Positions 48,277 through 58,598 of a stretch of 64,000 bases of DNA are shown here, piece after piece; the first letter of the stretch is position 1; every line of letters starts with the position of its first letter. Source of the stretch: Melampsora larici-populina 98AG31. Its lineage: Eukaryota; Basidiomycota; Pucciniomycetes; Pucciniales; Melampsoraceae. The position numbers and the translations under genes are program-made. The DNA lies in NCBI RefSeq assembly GCF_000204055.1, contig NW_006768799.1, forward strand, positions 569,040-633,039, given 5' to 3'. Below the pieces are notes generated by a model, which saw nothing but the letters and a program-made list of their open reading frames with translations, was not told the origin of the DNA and searched no databases.

Positions 48277-49099
48277 TCTTTTGATTCTGATGGGTGACGC
48301 CTTTGCAGGTAATAAGGCAAGGTCTCACGTGAAATGGAGTGAGACCCGAATTCCTTTGCTTAAACATGTTCTTGGATGTCTGCCCGTTGTTCACTCACCT
48401 ATCGAGATTCAGCAAACCAAACCGCACAGCCTCGTACATTGTCTCCTCTGAATTGGCCATAGATTCGATTTTCTTCAATTCACAAATCCAAATCGTTCAG
48501 CTTTCTTTCGGAATTAACCCTCTGTCATCCTACGCACATGTATTCGCTTGTTCTATTTGAAAATTTTATATTCCCTTACATATCAACAGTACTCCTAATC
48601 ATCTTGCCTGTTCAATGAACAGGTTCACAGTTACTGTGGAGCTTTGTGAAATTCCTTTTTAACTACCTTTTTCCGTCTGGAATCCTGAGATTCCCAAACA
48701 TAGTCTGTGTTTCTTTTCAACGTACTCTTCACCGTAACTCAAATCAAAGGCGTATTCTCTTGGTAAAAGATTACAAGCACGAGCCTGCTTGCAATGACTC
48801 TGTCTGTTCTAAGATATCTATGCAAAGTGTAGTCTATCAAGATAGAATATGGTGTATCGTGTGGCTTTTTAGATTTCGACCTTATCAAGCCCAGGTATGT
48901 TAGAGGTATGTATTATTATCCGCAGCTCGGCCGATCAATCAAATACTGTTTCACTGAGGTGCATATCCAGTTGGAAAAGATGAGGAGACGTCTGAAAAAG
49001 TAGGCCTGGTTTGAAATAAGATTATAGATTCAATTACAAAAAGAAGTGAAAGACTAGCACTCACTCCCGATATCATAATTCTCTCAAACTAGGTGTAAA
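48277..49099. other. Intergenic; upstream of family copy 4
   Basis: No gene is supported. Short stretches resemble the sequence upstream of copy 3 (around 45300-45500), consistent with segmental duplication of the locus. Confidence 0.35.
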
Positions 49100-51585
49100 A
49101 TGCCTTGGATCTCGAGATGGCTCGGAGCTTTACAAGTGCTTCTCCTTTCATCGCTTTCAATACAAATGGACCACACATTTGATTTTGATGACTTGTCTTC
49201 AAGTCCAATAACTAAGTCTGATAGCTTTGGGGATATACATCTTTTGAAAGCAGCCAGATGTAAAAGACAGAAGATTGAACCACAAAACAGGCAGTCCAGG
49301 ATTTATAATCTTGACGGTGATCTTGACACTGGAAAAGTATCCCTTGGACCTAAGTGTGCGAACTGTGAAGTGTATCAAGCTGGAAACCCCAGCTTAGATT
49401 TATCACTCAACTCTCTACAGGGGAAGAGCTCAAGCTTAGAGAAGTTCAAGGGTATATGGGTCAAGACAGAAGATATGAATGATCCCTTTCACCCCACAGA
49501 GAAATCCTCAAGAAACATCCTCAAGAACCCTGCAGCCAGATCAAATGAAGCGGGATCAGGAAAATCGTGGCTCAATCTTGGCCAACCTGAAAATGGTCCT
49601 GAAAATTTGACAAGAAACAACCTGAAAAAGATGTGTCCACATGTGGACTCTGTGGGTTCAAACCACCAATGTACTTCAAGAGAACCCTGGCTAACACTTG
49701 GACATCAACACAATGTCCAAGCAGGATGTGAAGGTATGTTCCTTGTGTGGGAAAAATCACAGGGTTGTTCTAGCCTTTTGAATACTGATTACTTCACTTT
49801 TCAACAGGTAGAAAGATCGAGCAAGTTGATCCTGGTACCAGTATTGTGTCTGCTTCATTCAAGCAATCTGATATAGAAAGCTCCTTCACAAAGATATCCA
49901 GCTTGAGATTGTCACCACATAATGAAGACGGCATGGGACTTCAATCAAGAATTTCTAGCAGCTCATCCAATACAGATAGCTCTGATCCACACCATCACCA
50001 TCAAATCAATCTTTACCAAACAAATGCCACCAAAGATCAAAAAGGGCCTCACACAACATTTCAAGATCCAGCTGACAGTTCCCAGGATGATTTAAACAAT
50101 TCAGGAGCCGGTGGTCCCAACAAGAAGCATAAAGGTCTAGTCTTGGAAAAGGTACCACATGCAGAGGTAGCAGTTGGTAACAGCCTTCGAAACTCTCAAT
50201 CTCTAAACAAAACAAAATCATCTTTACAACAGAAGAATTCTGGAAGACCAGCAAAGTTGGGATCGATTGACTCGGAATTTGACTTGGCACATGCAATCAA
50301 GTCCATTGCACAATCTAAGAATGTGATCCTCAAAATATTATACAAAGACACCAAGACTTGGTTTTCCAGACTAAGGGACAGGATTTGTGAAAAGGGTGCC
50401 AGAGAAAATTCTGGATACATGAAAGGTGGTAAAAACTATGTCTTTGTCACAAGAGCAACCTCCGAGGGACATGTGATCACCACTCTCTTTCTGAATTGCA
50501 TGAAGCTCCTTCATAGAGATGAACATTCTGTTATGCCAAGTTGGGAGCATGGAATATTAGTTGATGGTTGGACTTTCATACAACAGCTTTTCAATCAATG
50601 GATGAGCATGAGCACTGACTTGCAAAGGTGTGAGCAACTCCATCGCTATGATCATATTGATGAACTTCAGCCTGAGGTTCTTTTCAATTATCTGAAAAAT
50701 ATACGTCAACACAAGATATCCCCAAAGTTTTTATGGAGCTTATGGAAGAGATGGTACAGGGATTCAAAATACTCTGAGAAAATATTCCTTGCAACTGAAG
50801 AGCACTTTATTATGAAAATACAACAGTTAAACTTGCACAATGGTCACAATGGTATATCAAAGCAAGGGAAAGGACTCATACAAAGAGGTCAGACAATAGA
50901 TAACAAAGATTATCATCAAAATGTGCTGCAGGAACACATTTTACAATTTCATAAGCTTACAAAACCATCTCCATTTGGGAGAGATTTGGTCATCCTGGCT
51001 CAGCATATTGGTAGATTTGAGCTGGATCTCTTGGAACATCATGAGCCAGTTACAGAATGGCTTGAAAGTCTGTTGAAGTATATGGTATCTGAGATTCATG
51101 TACAAGATGACAAAAAGAGACATGCTGTGCAAACCATCTCTAATTATGTCAAGACAATGTACTACAGAGTGATTCCAATATTTTTGGGTATATTAAAATT
51201 GATGGAAGATTCAAATCCTATGATGGGAATCCAAGAAAGAGATACAACTGTTTCAGATGGGTGGGAATTCATGAAGTATCATCTAGGTCATTGGAGAAAG
51301 ATTGATATTGGAAGTGTGTTTGGCTTCCCACTTGCACATCCTATTCCAGAAGACCATAAGATTAAAGAAAGCTATAATCAATTTAAAGGAATTCTTTCAA
51401 TAGGGAACCCAAATCTTGTCCCTTTGAAGAATATCCACCGGCTTTACTACCTCAAAAATGCACCTGCTAATGATGTTTTTGATTCAGATACCATCAATGC
51501 TGAGGGTAAAATCTTTCAAATAAAGCTCCAGGAGATCTATTCACAACTTCAAAATGTGTATCTCAGTAATGCTAAAGCAACATGA
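49100..51585 (+). CDS. Secreted W-x-x-L-G/LxLxL family protein, copy 4
   Basis: Exons 49100-49733 and 49808-51585 join in frame (803 aa), with the phase-1 intron at the same place as in copy 1. The signal peptide ends S-S-L-S-I-Q-M-D-H. The N-terminal region carries L99-D-L-S-L (LxLxL) and two W-L-[NT]-L-G repeats (K-S-W-L-N-L-G-Q-P-E and E-P-W-L-T-L-G-H-Q-H). A Ser/Asp/His-rich linker follows. The C-terminal domain (about 395-780) matches copy 1 at D-G-W-T-F, L-W-K-R-W-Y-R-D-S-K, L-L-E-H-H-E-P-V, and G-W-E-F-M-K-Y-H-L-G-H-W-R-K-I-D. No known fold or catalytic motif is recognised. Probably an effector-like secreted protein; this rests on the leader, the motif content and the tandem, partly decayed copies. 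Confidence 0.85.
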
Positions 51586-52213
51586 GTTACTCAAACCTTG
51601 ACCAAAACTGAAAAATCATACTGATTTGAATGAGATAGTTGAAGAAAATAAGCTTTCAAATCATGATTGATATCTTCATTTTCTATATTTGGAATTGTTC
51701 TGGTTCCTGTTTTTATTTTCCTTTCCTTTCCTTTCCTTTCCTTTCCTTTCCTTTTATTTTAGAATGTTATCCAAACATGTGAATAAGGGCGCATGTTGTT
51801 TTCAAAACACCTCATGAACACAAAAAAAACAGCCTTTATAACTATATGTAAGAGTCCCACTCACATTCTCAATATCATATTTTGATTAGAGTTTTGATTT
51901 TCACATGTCCTGGATCAAAATACAAACACAAAACCCCCCTTTTCTATGTTTTTATTTGGTATAACTTCACAATGCTAAGGATATTTGAGGTGTGGAAAAA
52001 ATTTATCACTCATGAGGTGACTTCCCAGAATAATCAGGAGAACAGCTGAAATACCAAACCAACTTTCCATGCATTTCTTAGTGTTAAACTTGGTTCATGT
52101 TTGATTGATTTTAGGATGAAATTCCATGAGTTTTTAGGGTTGTAATCATTGATCAATGATTCGGGGATTCTATCACTAAGTTTTAAACAAAGAAATCCCA
52201 CTAAATACTTGCA
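51586..52213. other. Intergenic with CTTTC microsatellite
   Basis: A (CTTTC)n run of about seven units lies at 51719-51755. Nothing else seen. Confidence 0.6.
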
Positions 52214-52622
52214 TCAAAGATCGTAAGTAGCTCTAAGAGCAGCATCAGAGGGAACAGCTTCTCTACCATCGATGATACCATCAAGATTTTTCATTATAAT
52301 GAAAGTCTTCGATTAAGATTGGAACACTCGAGATAGATTCTGAGTTAGAATTAGAGTTATCATTGAACAAGTTGGACATGGTGTTATCAGTAATATGTGT
52401 TACTGGATTGTTAGATGGAATAAGTGTGCTTGGATTGAATGTAGAATTGGAATTGAGACCAGTAGGAGTAGAGGATCTTGCAGAATGTAGTGATTCTGGA
52501 TTGTTGAATTCGGATTCTAGTTGAATCTCGAAGTTGAGAAGTGAAGCAGGAGTACTTGGAAGATCTTTGGAGTTATTGTTACTCATATGAAAGGTAAAGA
52601 TTGAAGAAAAATCCGGATTCAT
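52214..52622 (-). pseudogene. Ty1/copia gag fragment, frameshifted
   Basis: Starts M-N-P-D-F-S-S-I-F, Ser/Asn-rich, 113 codons to a stop at 52281. In another frame just beyond, L-D-G-I-I-D-G-R-E-A-V-P continues in the manner of copia gag N-terminal regions and stops at 52214-52216. Upstream (52636-52650, minus strand) is GGTTATGAGCCCAGA, which matches the half initiator-tRNA-Met primer site used by copia elements. The rest of gag-pol is missing. Confidence 0.6.
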
Positions 52623-53000
52623 ATTTCACAGTAGCTCTGGGCTCATAACCTTCAAGAGTACAAGCTTTGGAAGAACACAAGAGTTCTCAGTGAAAGCTAG
52701 GAGAACACGAGTGTTGTGGAAAAAGCAAAGTACCTAGAGGTACGAGAAACACTGATAAGAATGGATGAGGAAAGACAACATAAAGTAAGAGACACATTGA
52801 TTCTTATATAGAAGTGAGCTTGTAGAACCAAGGTACATATAAGTAGATTGAGAAGGATGACTAAATAATGATGTCAGATAATGAAACATAGAAATGCAGT
52901 TGACATCATAAAGATATTAACTATGGCAAAACAAATAATGAAAAGGTGGAAGAGTTAATTATCTTGATACAAGATGCACTTTAGTAATCCAAAATTGGAC
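52623..53000 (-). mobile_element. Leader and LTR remnant of a copia element
   Basis: Contains the primer-binding site next to the gag start and, farther upstream on minus, a TATA motif (CTATATAAG, near 52802-52812). These are expected in the 5' LTR. The outer LTR end could not be fixed, so the right boundary is approximate. Confidence 0.45.
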
Positions 53001-53573
53001 CTCATCTGAAAAAAATCGTAATCTCAAAATTTGGTTTTCAGCTAGTTTACAAGGGAAAAATCACCTGTATTAATCATGAGAAGTGCTGTACATCATATTA
53101 TTGTGTCATTGATCACTTTTAGCTGTGAAAATTACATCATTTATTAGTAACAAGTTCATTACATTACGTCATTATAGGGTTTTTAGGGATTTTTGGGTGG
53201 ATTTGATTGGTTTTGAGGCTGTTGACCATTGTAAAAGTTGGAGTACATTTTTATATATACTTTGAGATGATTTTGGGACTGTTGTTCCCCTTTTTTCTTT
53301 ATCATTTATGCAGTTATTATTTTGTTTATCATCATAAACTTATTTTAATAGTACCTGGTCACTTAAATACACCCTTTATTATAGCTATAAAGAGAAATTT
53401 ACTTTAGTGTTGCAGTCACAAAGACTTATTGGGAATAATATCATAAAAATATTGCTTATTTTCTTTAGTTACCATCTGGGAATAACACTATAGCACTGTT
53501 GATAGTAATAAAATTGTGCTTTTGAGTTAAAATTTGTGTGAAAGATATATTTCTCTGGTGCCTTATCAGTACT
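53001..53573. other. AT-rich spacer between retroelement remnants
   Basis: No feature recognised. Confidence 0.4.
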
Positions 53574-54410
53574 CAATACAACAGCGCCTTTTCCTGATTG
53601 TGTTGTTTTAGAAGAGAAGTCCTTAGACAACTTCTACTAGTCAATTTATTAGTAGATTATCCTCTTCCAGCTCTGTATAACCCTTGTTGGGTTAAAAGTT
53701 CTACAGATATACCATTGAGTGATCAATGTTTACCAATAGTTGAAGACCGGATGAAGCAAATAAAGGATGTGCAAAATGAATTGAAGGATTTGATGAAGTT
53801 AGCGCAAGATGAAATGAAAATTCAACACGACAAGAAAGTTAACACATCACCTGTATGGAAAAAAGGCACAAAAGTATGGTTAAGTAATAAAAACCTGTCT
53901 ACCACTAGACCTACGGCTAAGTTCTCCCATTGATGGATGGGACCCTTTGTTATTTCTCACCAAATATCTCAGGATGCTTACAAGCTGGTATTACCTAGGT
54001 CTATGTTGAGAGTACACCCCGTATTTCACGGCAACCTACTACAAGAATTCTGTCCAAGCAGTGTCAAAGGCCAAGAACCACCACCACCACCACCAATGAT
54101 GATAAATGAAGATCTGGAGTATGAGGTTAATGAAGTACTTGGCAAGAGGAAGAAGGGAAGTAAGGTGGAGTATCTTATTAGTTGGAAAGGGTATGATTCA
54201 AGTTATGACACGTGGGAGCCGGAAAGTTCACTCAACAACGCAAAAGAAGCAGTAACGGAATTCAACAATAACTATCCTGAGGCAGAAGGTAGATACAAAA
54301 GGGTACGGAGAAAGTAAGAGGTTATGGCTTTTTTCCCACTGGGTTTTTCATGCCACCCAGGGAAAGATACTAACCTGCAAGAGGAGGTTGAGACATTAAA
54401 GGGGGAGTGT
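53574..54410 (+). pseudogene. Ty3/gypsy chromovirus pol 3' end, broken
   Basis: The integrase C-terminal region (V-E-D-R-M-K-Q-I, Q-H-D-K-K-V-N, K-K-G-T-K-V-W-L) runs into the G-P-F motif and then a chromodomain (Y-E-V-N-E-V-L-G...Y-L-I-S-W-K-G-Y...T-W-E-P), ending at 54317. A TGA at 53931-53933 splits the frame between S-H and W-M-G-P, where an Arg codon is expected; CGA to TGA by C-to-T change is the simplest explanation. Upstream of about 53640 the frame is shifted and decayed. A polypurine tract, AAAGGGGGAG, follows at 54398-54407. Everything 5' of the integrase is missing. Confidence 0.8.
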
Positions 54411-54586
54411 TGTTATGAGTGCTTTGTCATATGCTTATACTTATACATGCTTGTACTGTGTTGGTCTCTAGTTGGTAGCCTGGAGGATTAGAATCCTGTA
54501 ATCCTCACGTAGCAATTCATTACCTCAGCTAGAGGACTTTTACGCTATTCACCCTTGCATCTCTCAATCTGTCTCTAGTCCTTACA
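54411..54586 (+). mobile_element. 3' LTR of the truncated gypsy element
   Basis: Starts TGTTATGAGTGC just after the polypurine tract and ends CCTTACA. The next bases (CCATGCC) resume the inverted-repeat arm, so the element inserted into that arm. About 176 bp. Confidence 0.65.
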
Positions 54587-54908
54587 CCATGCCTCATGTT
54601 GGGACCTCCTTGTATCCAAATTTCAGGGATCAAGAACTTGGCAAGGAAGTTGAAACAAATACAATAATACTTTCCAACTTTTGTTTCTGTTGAGAGAACA
54701 AAAAATTATCCCAAACAGATATATCTAGAGTGATGGAGATATTTTTTGGAGACGAGATTGAAATGTAAACTGCACAATCATATGCAAGTGAAATTAGGAA
54801 ACAATCTAAAGGGACATCAAAAAGGGATATGGGGATGTAGATAAATGGCCAATGTGAAAGCAATACAAAAGTTTAGTTTGATGCAAATACATTGAGGGTA
54901 AGATTTTG

Positions 54909-55852
54909 TGTCAGCCCTAGGTACATATGTATGTACCTAAAGACTAACTTGTAACATATATAACCACTTTCAGACAACTAATTACATGTACATAAAGCTT
55001 ACAAAACATATGTAACTTGTAATAAATCATATACACTTATTAATTACATATACATACACATTCAAAATGATATGTAATATGTAATTAGATATCAATTACA
55101 CCTCATAACTCAGTGTCAAGAGTTAAAGAAACTTATATTACATATTACATATAAACACGTATATGTAATTAAGTACTATTAGAAATAATCCCAAATAATA
55201 ATAATAATCAAACCCTAAACCAAAGTAGGGATGTAAACAAATCTCACCACAGTTAGGTTTGGAGAGGAGAGTATATAAACCCCTCCTCTCTCAGCCTTGA
55301 AAGATTTCCCCCCAAGCTTTATTACACACTACTTTTAAGAACACTTAAAGTTCTACTGAAGTAACATCAAGAGTCTTATAAATATAAGACTAGTGATATC
55401 TTCATTACTTTAATCAGTTCCTTGATTAAAAGTAAGTAATACTCTTCACTCTTCCCTGGATCCTCTACTATCCCCAAGTAGAACTCTACTAGGTTGGTGA
55501 CCATATAACAGCCCAAGGTTGGTGACCATAGAACAACCCAGGTTGGTGACCATAGAATAACCCAAGGTTGGTGACCATAAGAACAACCCAGGGTTAGTGA
55601 CCATAGAACCACTAGTCTAGTGAACTTCAACCCACTCTTTAATCTGTCACTTGAAGATTAAAGGAAGGGCTAGGATCCACCCTTCACCCTTTATACACAT
55701 TCCAGTATCTTCCATCTCTCATCCCTTTCCTTGTTTATAATTCTTTGTAACTACATTTATATTTGAAATATAATTATAATTACCTGAATTATAAGACCCA
55801 CCTTGCCCAATTAGTGAGCCTAGAGTACTCAAAAGAGTAACCTACCCTCACA
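54909..55852. mobile_element. Solo LTR (944 bp) with perfect 5-bp target duplication
   Basis: Begins TGTCAGCCC, ends CCCTCACA, and is flanked by TTTTG on both sides (54904-54908, 55853-55857). The left arm of the inverted repeat has the uninterrupted site, which proves the insertion and its ends. A TATA-type motif (AGTATATAAACC, 55269-55280) and five ~25-bp tandem repeats lie inside. No internal retroelement sequence remains, so it formed by LTR-LTR recombination. Confidence 0.88.
55488..55615 (+). repeat. ~25-bp tandem repeats inside the solo LTR
   Basis: Five units of the form AGGTTGGTGACCATA(G)AACA, slightly diverged. Confidence 0.8.
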
Positions 55853-56167
55853 TTTTGAGGTAAGATTTTGATTGATCCAATCCAATCCAAACCAAGGAAA
55901 TATAACAACAAAAGACTTGGGTAAGGCAGACATGTCAAAAGTTGCTCTGGCAGTGTCCTTCATGTTTCATGGATTCATCAAGACTTCAGGAAGAGATTAC
56001 ATACCTACAAAAGTTTGCAAAGCATGAATTGATGGATGCTTGGGATTGAGAAGAAAGGGAAAATCAATCCAATTTCCAAAAACTGTTGAGAAGCAACCAT
56101 TTGACTGAGGCTGTCAGAAACAGCATAAGCTGACTCAGTTGCATATCTACCCTCTTACAAAAACCTC

Positions 56168-56635
56168 ACACCGCGGGAATTAACTCGTTTGAAACCCCAT
56201 TGAGTGAAATTTTGGTGTCTGGGTTCAAAATTTCCTCAAATCAAGAGACTTGTTCACAACTCGTTAGCATTAGGTTTGCCAATTTCCCTCGGGCTATACT
56301 CTGTACTCTGCTGGCCCCGTGTATGTGCAGTCACATGATAAAACAACAACCCCTTTCACCATTGTACTCACCTTCACCTTCCTTTGTCAAGACTTGATCA
56401 ACCAAATACAAGAAAGGAGTTCAGTGGGGACAAGATAAGGAGTGAGATCGTTGAACGGTTGGAATTAAAGCTTTTGAGAGTGTGGTGTATGTGTATGTAT
56501 TGTAGTGTACTCAAGGGAAATTGGCGAACATAATGCTAATGAGTTGTGAACAAGTTTCATGATTCAAGGAAATTGCAAACCCGGACACCGAAATTTTGCT
56601 CAATCAGGTTTCAAACGAGTTAATTCCCGCGGTGT
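56168..56635. mobile_element. Long-TIR MITE, right-arm copy (468 bp)
   Basis: The ends read ACACCGCGGGAATTAACTCG and its complement, with about 115-bp inverted arms. Same length and position in the repeat as the left-arm copy at 8584-9051, so it was present before the arms duplicated. Confidence 0.78.
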
Positions 56636-56918
56636 CATTAGATATGAATAAATTGCATGTAACTAACCAATTACATGTACTATAGTCATTGATAATAAAT
56701 CAGCATGTAAGACATAGTTACATACAACTGAATACATGTATGATGTAATAGCTAATTATATGTACATGCTTGGTGCACACACCAGTTATTGCTCTTTTTA
56801 CTTATATTCAATTACTCTTTTTCTGCTTATCCAATTTCTTTTTTTACTATGTGACATTCAACAGATATAGATTGTTCAATAAAACAAACTACACATAGAT
56901 CATTGGAAGATGATCCTG

Positions 56919-57350
56919 TGTGATGTGTTGAATGATGATATTGCTAATATTCACATGCAATCCTAGTTCAAGCTACCAAGATGGATTGGGAACTCAACTC
57001 AGTACTAGTAGCTGATTGTCTAAAGCCGGTCTCCTTGGCAAGTGATGACTTCCAAGGAAGGAATTCTAGGGTTCATGTGCTGAAAAGAGAGGTTGTAATT
57101 GAATGAATCACAAAGGTGACTCAGGGTTATATATAAGGCACCAAAGGCTATACATGCTAAATTAGTTGATTACACATGCACATCTCATTACAATGATCAC
57201 ATGTGTTTGTCTACGTATCACAGGATATTTCACAGGAGCTGACTACAGTAGCCTCTTTTATCTCTTGATTTAACACTGGCTGTCCACTTTCTGAATAGTT
57301 GTTCTGACGGGTTTATAAACCCTTGATCTTTGTCTTGTTTTTGTTCTTCA
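56919..57350. mobile_element. Solo LTR (432 bp)
   Basis: Begins TGTGATGTG, ends GTTCTTCA, and is flanked by TCCTG (56914-56918) and TCCTT (57351-57355), a 5-bp duplication with one mismatch. It contains GTTATATATAAGG (TATA motif, 57127-57139). The left arm lacks it. About 20 further bases between the right duplication and the resumed arm sequence are not matched in the left arm. Confidence 0.75.
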
Positions 57351-58598
57351 TCCTTTACAATTATAACCAAATTTACAAAGCTTCAACAAACAACCAATCT
57401 GTCCATTATACAGTCACCAAATTTCTTTACAATTCCTCTTTAAGCCCTTTTACAATCAGTAGACACAGATTCCTGTTTCATTCTGCTATTTTTACACTTC
57501 ATTACTATTGTCAGACACCATATTACATATGTAAACCATATGTAATCAGCCTGTAGCGGTCATATATCACGTGTTACATGCTGGTTTCCTTACTCAATAA
57601 GCGTCCTTATTGACAGAGGCAATATGGAATTGATAAAACAAGCCATTCAAAGAATAAACACCTCATATACAAAAGAAAGGCAAATGAGGAGGTTGTTGAT
57701 TGACAAACAAGGAAACAAGAGAGTCAAGTGAGAAGTAGGACATTTGGTTTGCGCAGAGGTTTTCAAGAATTTGGTGCTTTCAAGTTTCAACTGAAGTGAC
57801 ATCTCAGGGCTTGATTATGCACCAACCAAAGCCTACCTTGTATGGGGCTTTGCACCTAAACTAAGGTCCTCTTTATGAAAACAAAGGCTATATACAAGGT
57901 ATGTCTTGGATATATAGATGGGCACATTTATGTTCAAAGGATATATCAGACTCCAATAAGACTAGAGTACATATTTTCTGTTCACATTGTGAGTACATCA
58001 GCTTTACATGTATTCTTCATGGCATATTTTCTGTTCACATTGTGAGTACATCAGCTTTACATGTATTCTTCATGACATATTTTCTGTCCACATTGTGAGT
58101 ACATCAGCTTTACATGTATTCTTCATGTATGCTTTTCAAAGCTACATATGTACATTCATACAATTTCCTTATATACTTTTTTGCTTGTTTTTTTTGGCGG
58201 GAAAAAAAAGTATGTTTAGTTCAAAAAGTATCTAGCTTTGAGGACCTGTTGCATACTTTGCCTGTGGGGACGCTGTGTGGCTAGCAGGGTCAGCAAAATG
58301 GTAAACTTCACATCTCAACAAAATATACTTTTGCCTGGTTGTGTAGAGTTTTGAAACAACAGAAAAACTATTAGGGGATACAAAGTAGAAACTGGGAGTT
58401 TTTTCCCAGTTTCCCAGTTTCCCAACTCGAGTTGGGAAACTGGGAAACTGGGAAAAAAACCAACCACAAAAAAAAAACCCAGTTTTCTGTAACAGCCCCA
58501 CCACGCTCTGTATCCACTCTCATCCTCACCATATACCTTTCCCCTTCCCCACATCCCCAAATACCCACCCCTCAATCTCCGCTTTCAAGCATATCAGT

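Larger units (their letters stand above)
54587..58373 (-). repeat. Right arm (R) of the large inverted repeat
   Basis: Reverse-orientation counterpart of 6934-9682, cut at its inner end by the gypsy element and at its outer end by the Harbinger element. After removing the two solo LTRs it lines up with the left arm throughout. It has three 53-54-bp tandem units (57965-58130) where the left arm has two. Confidence 0.85.
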
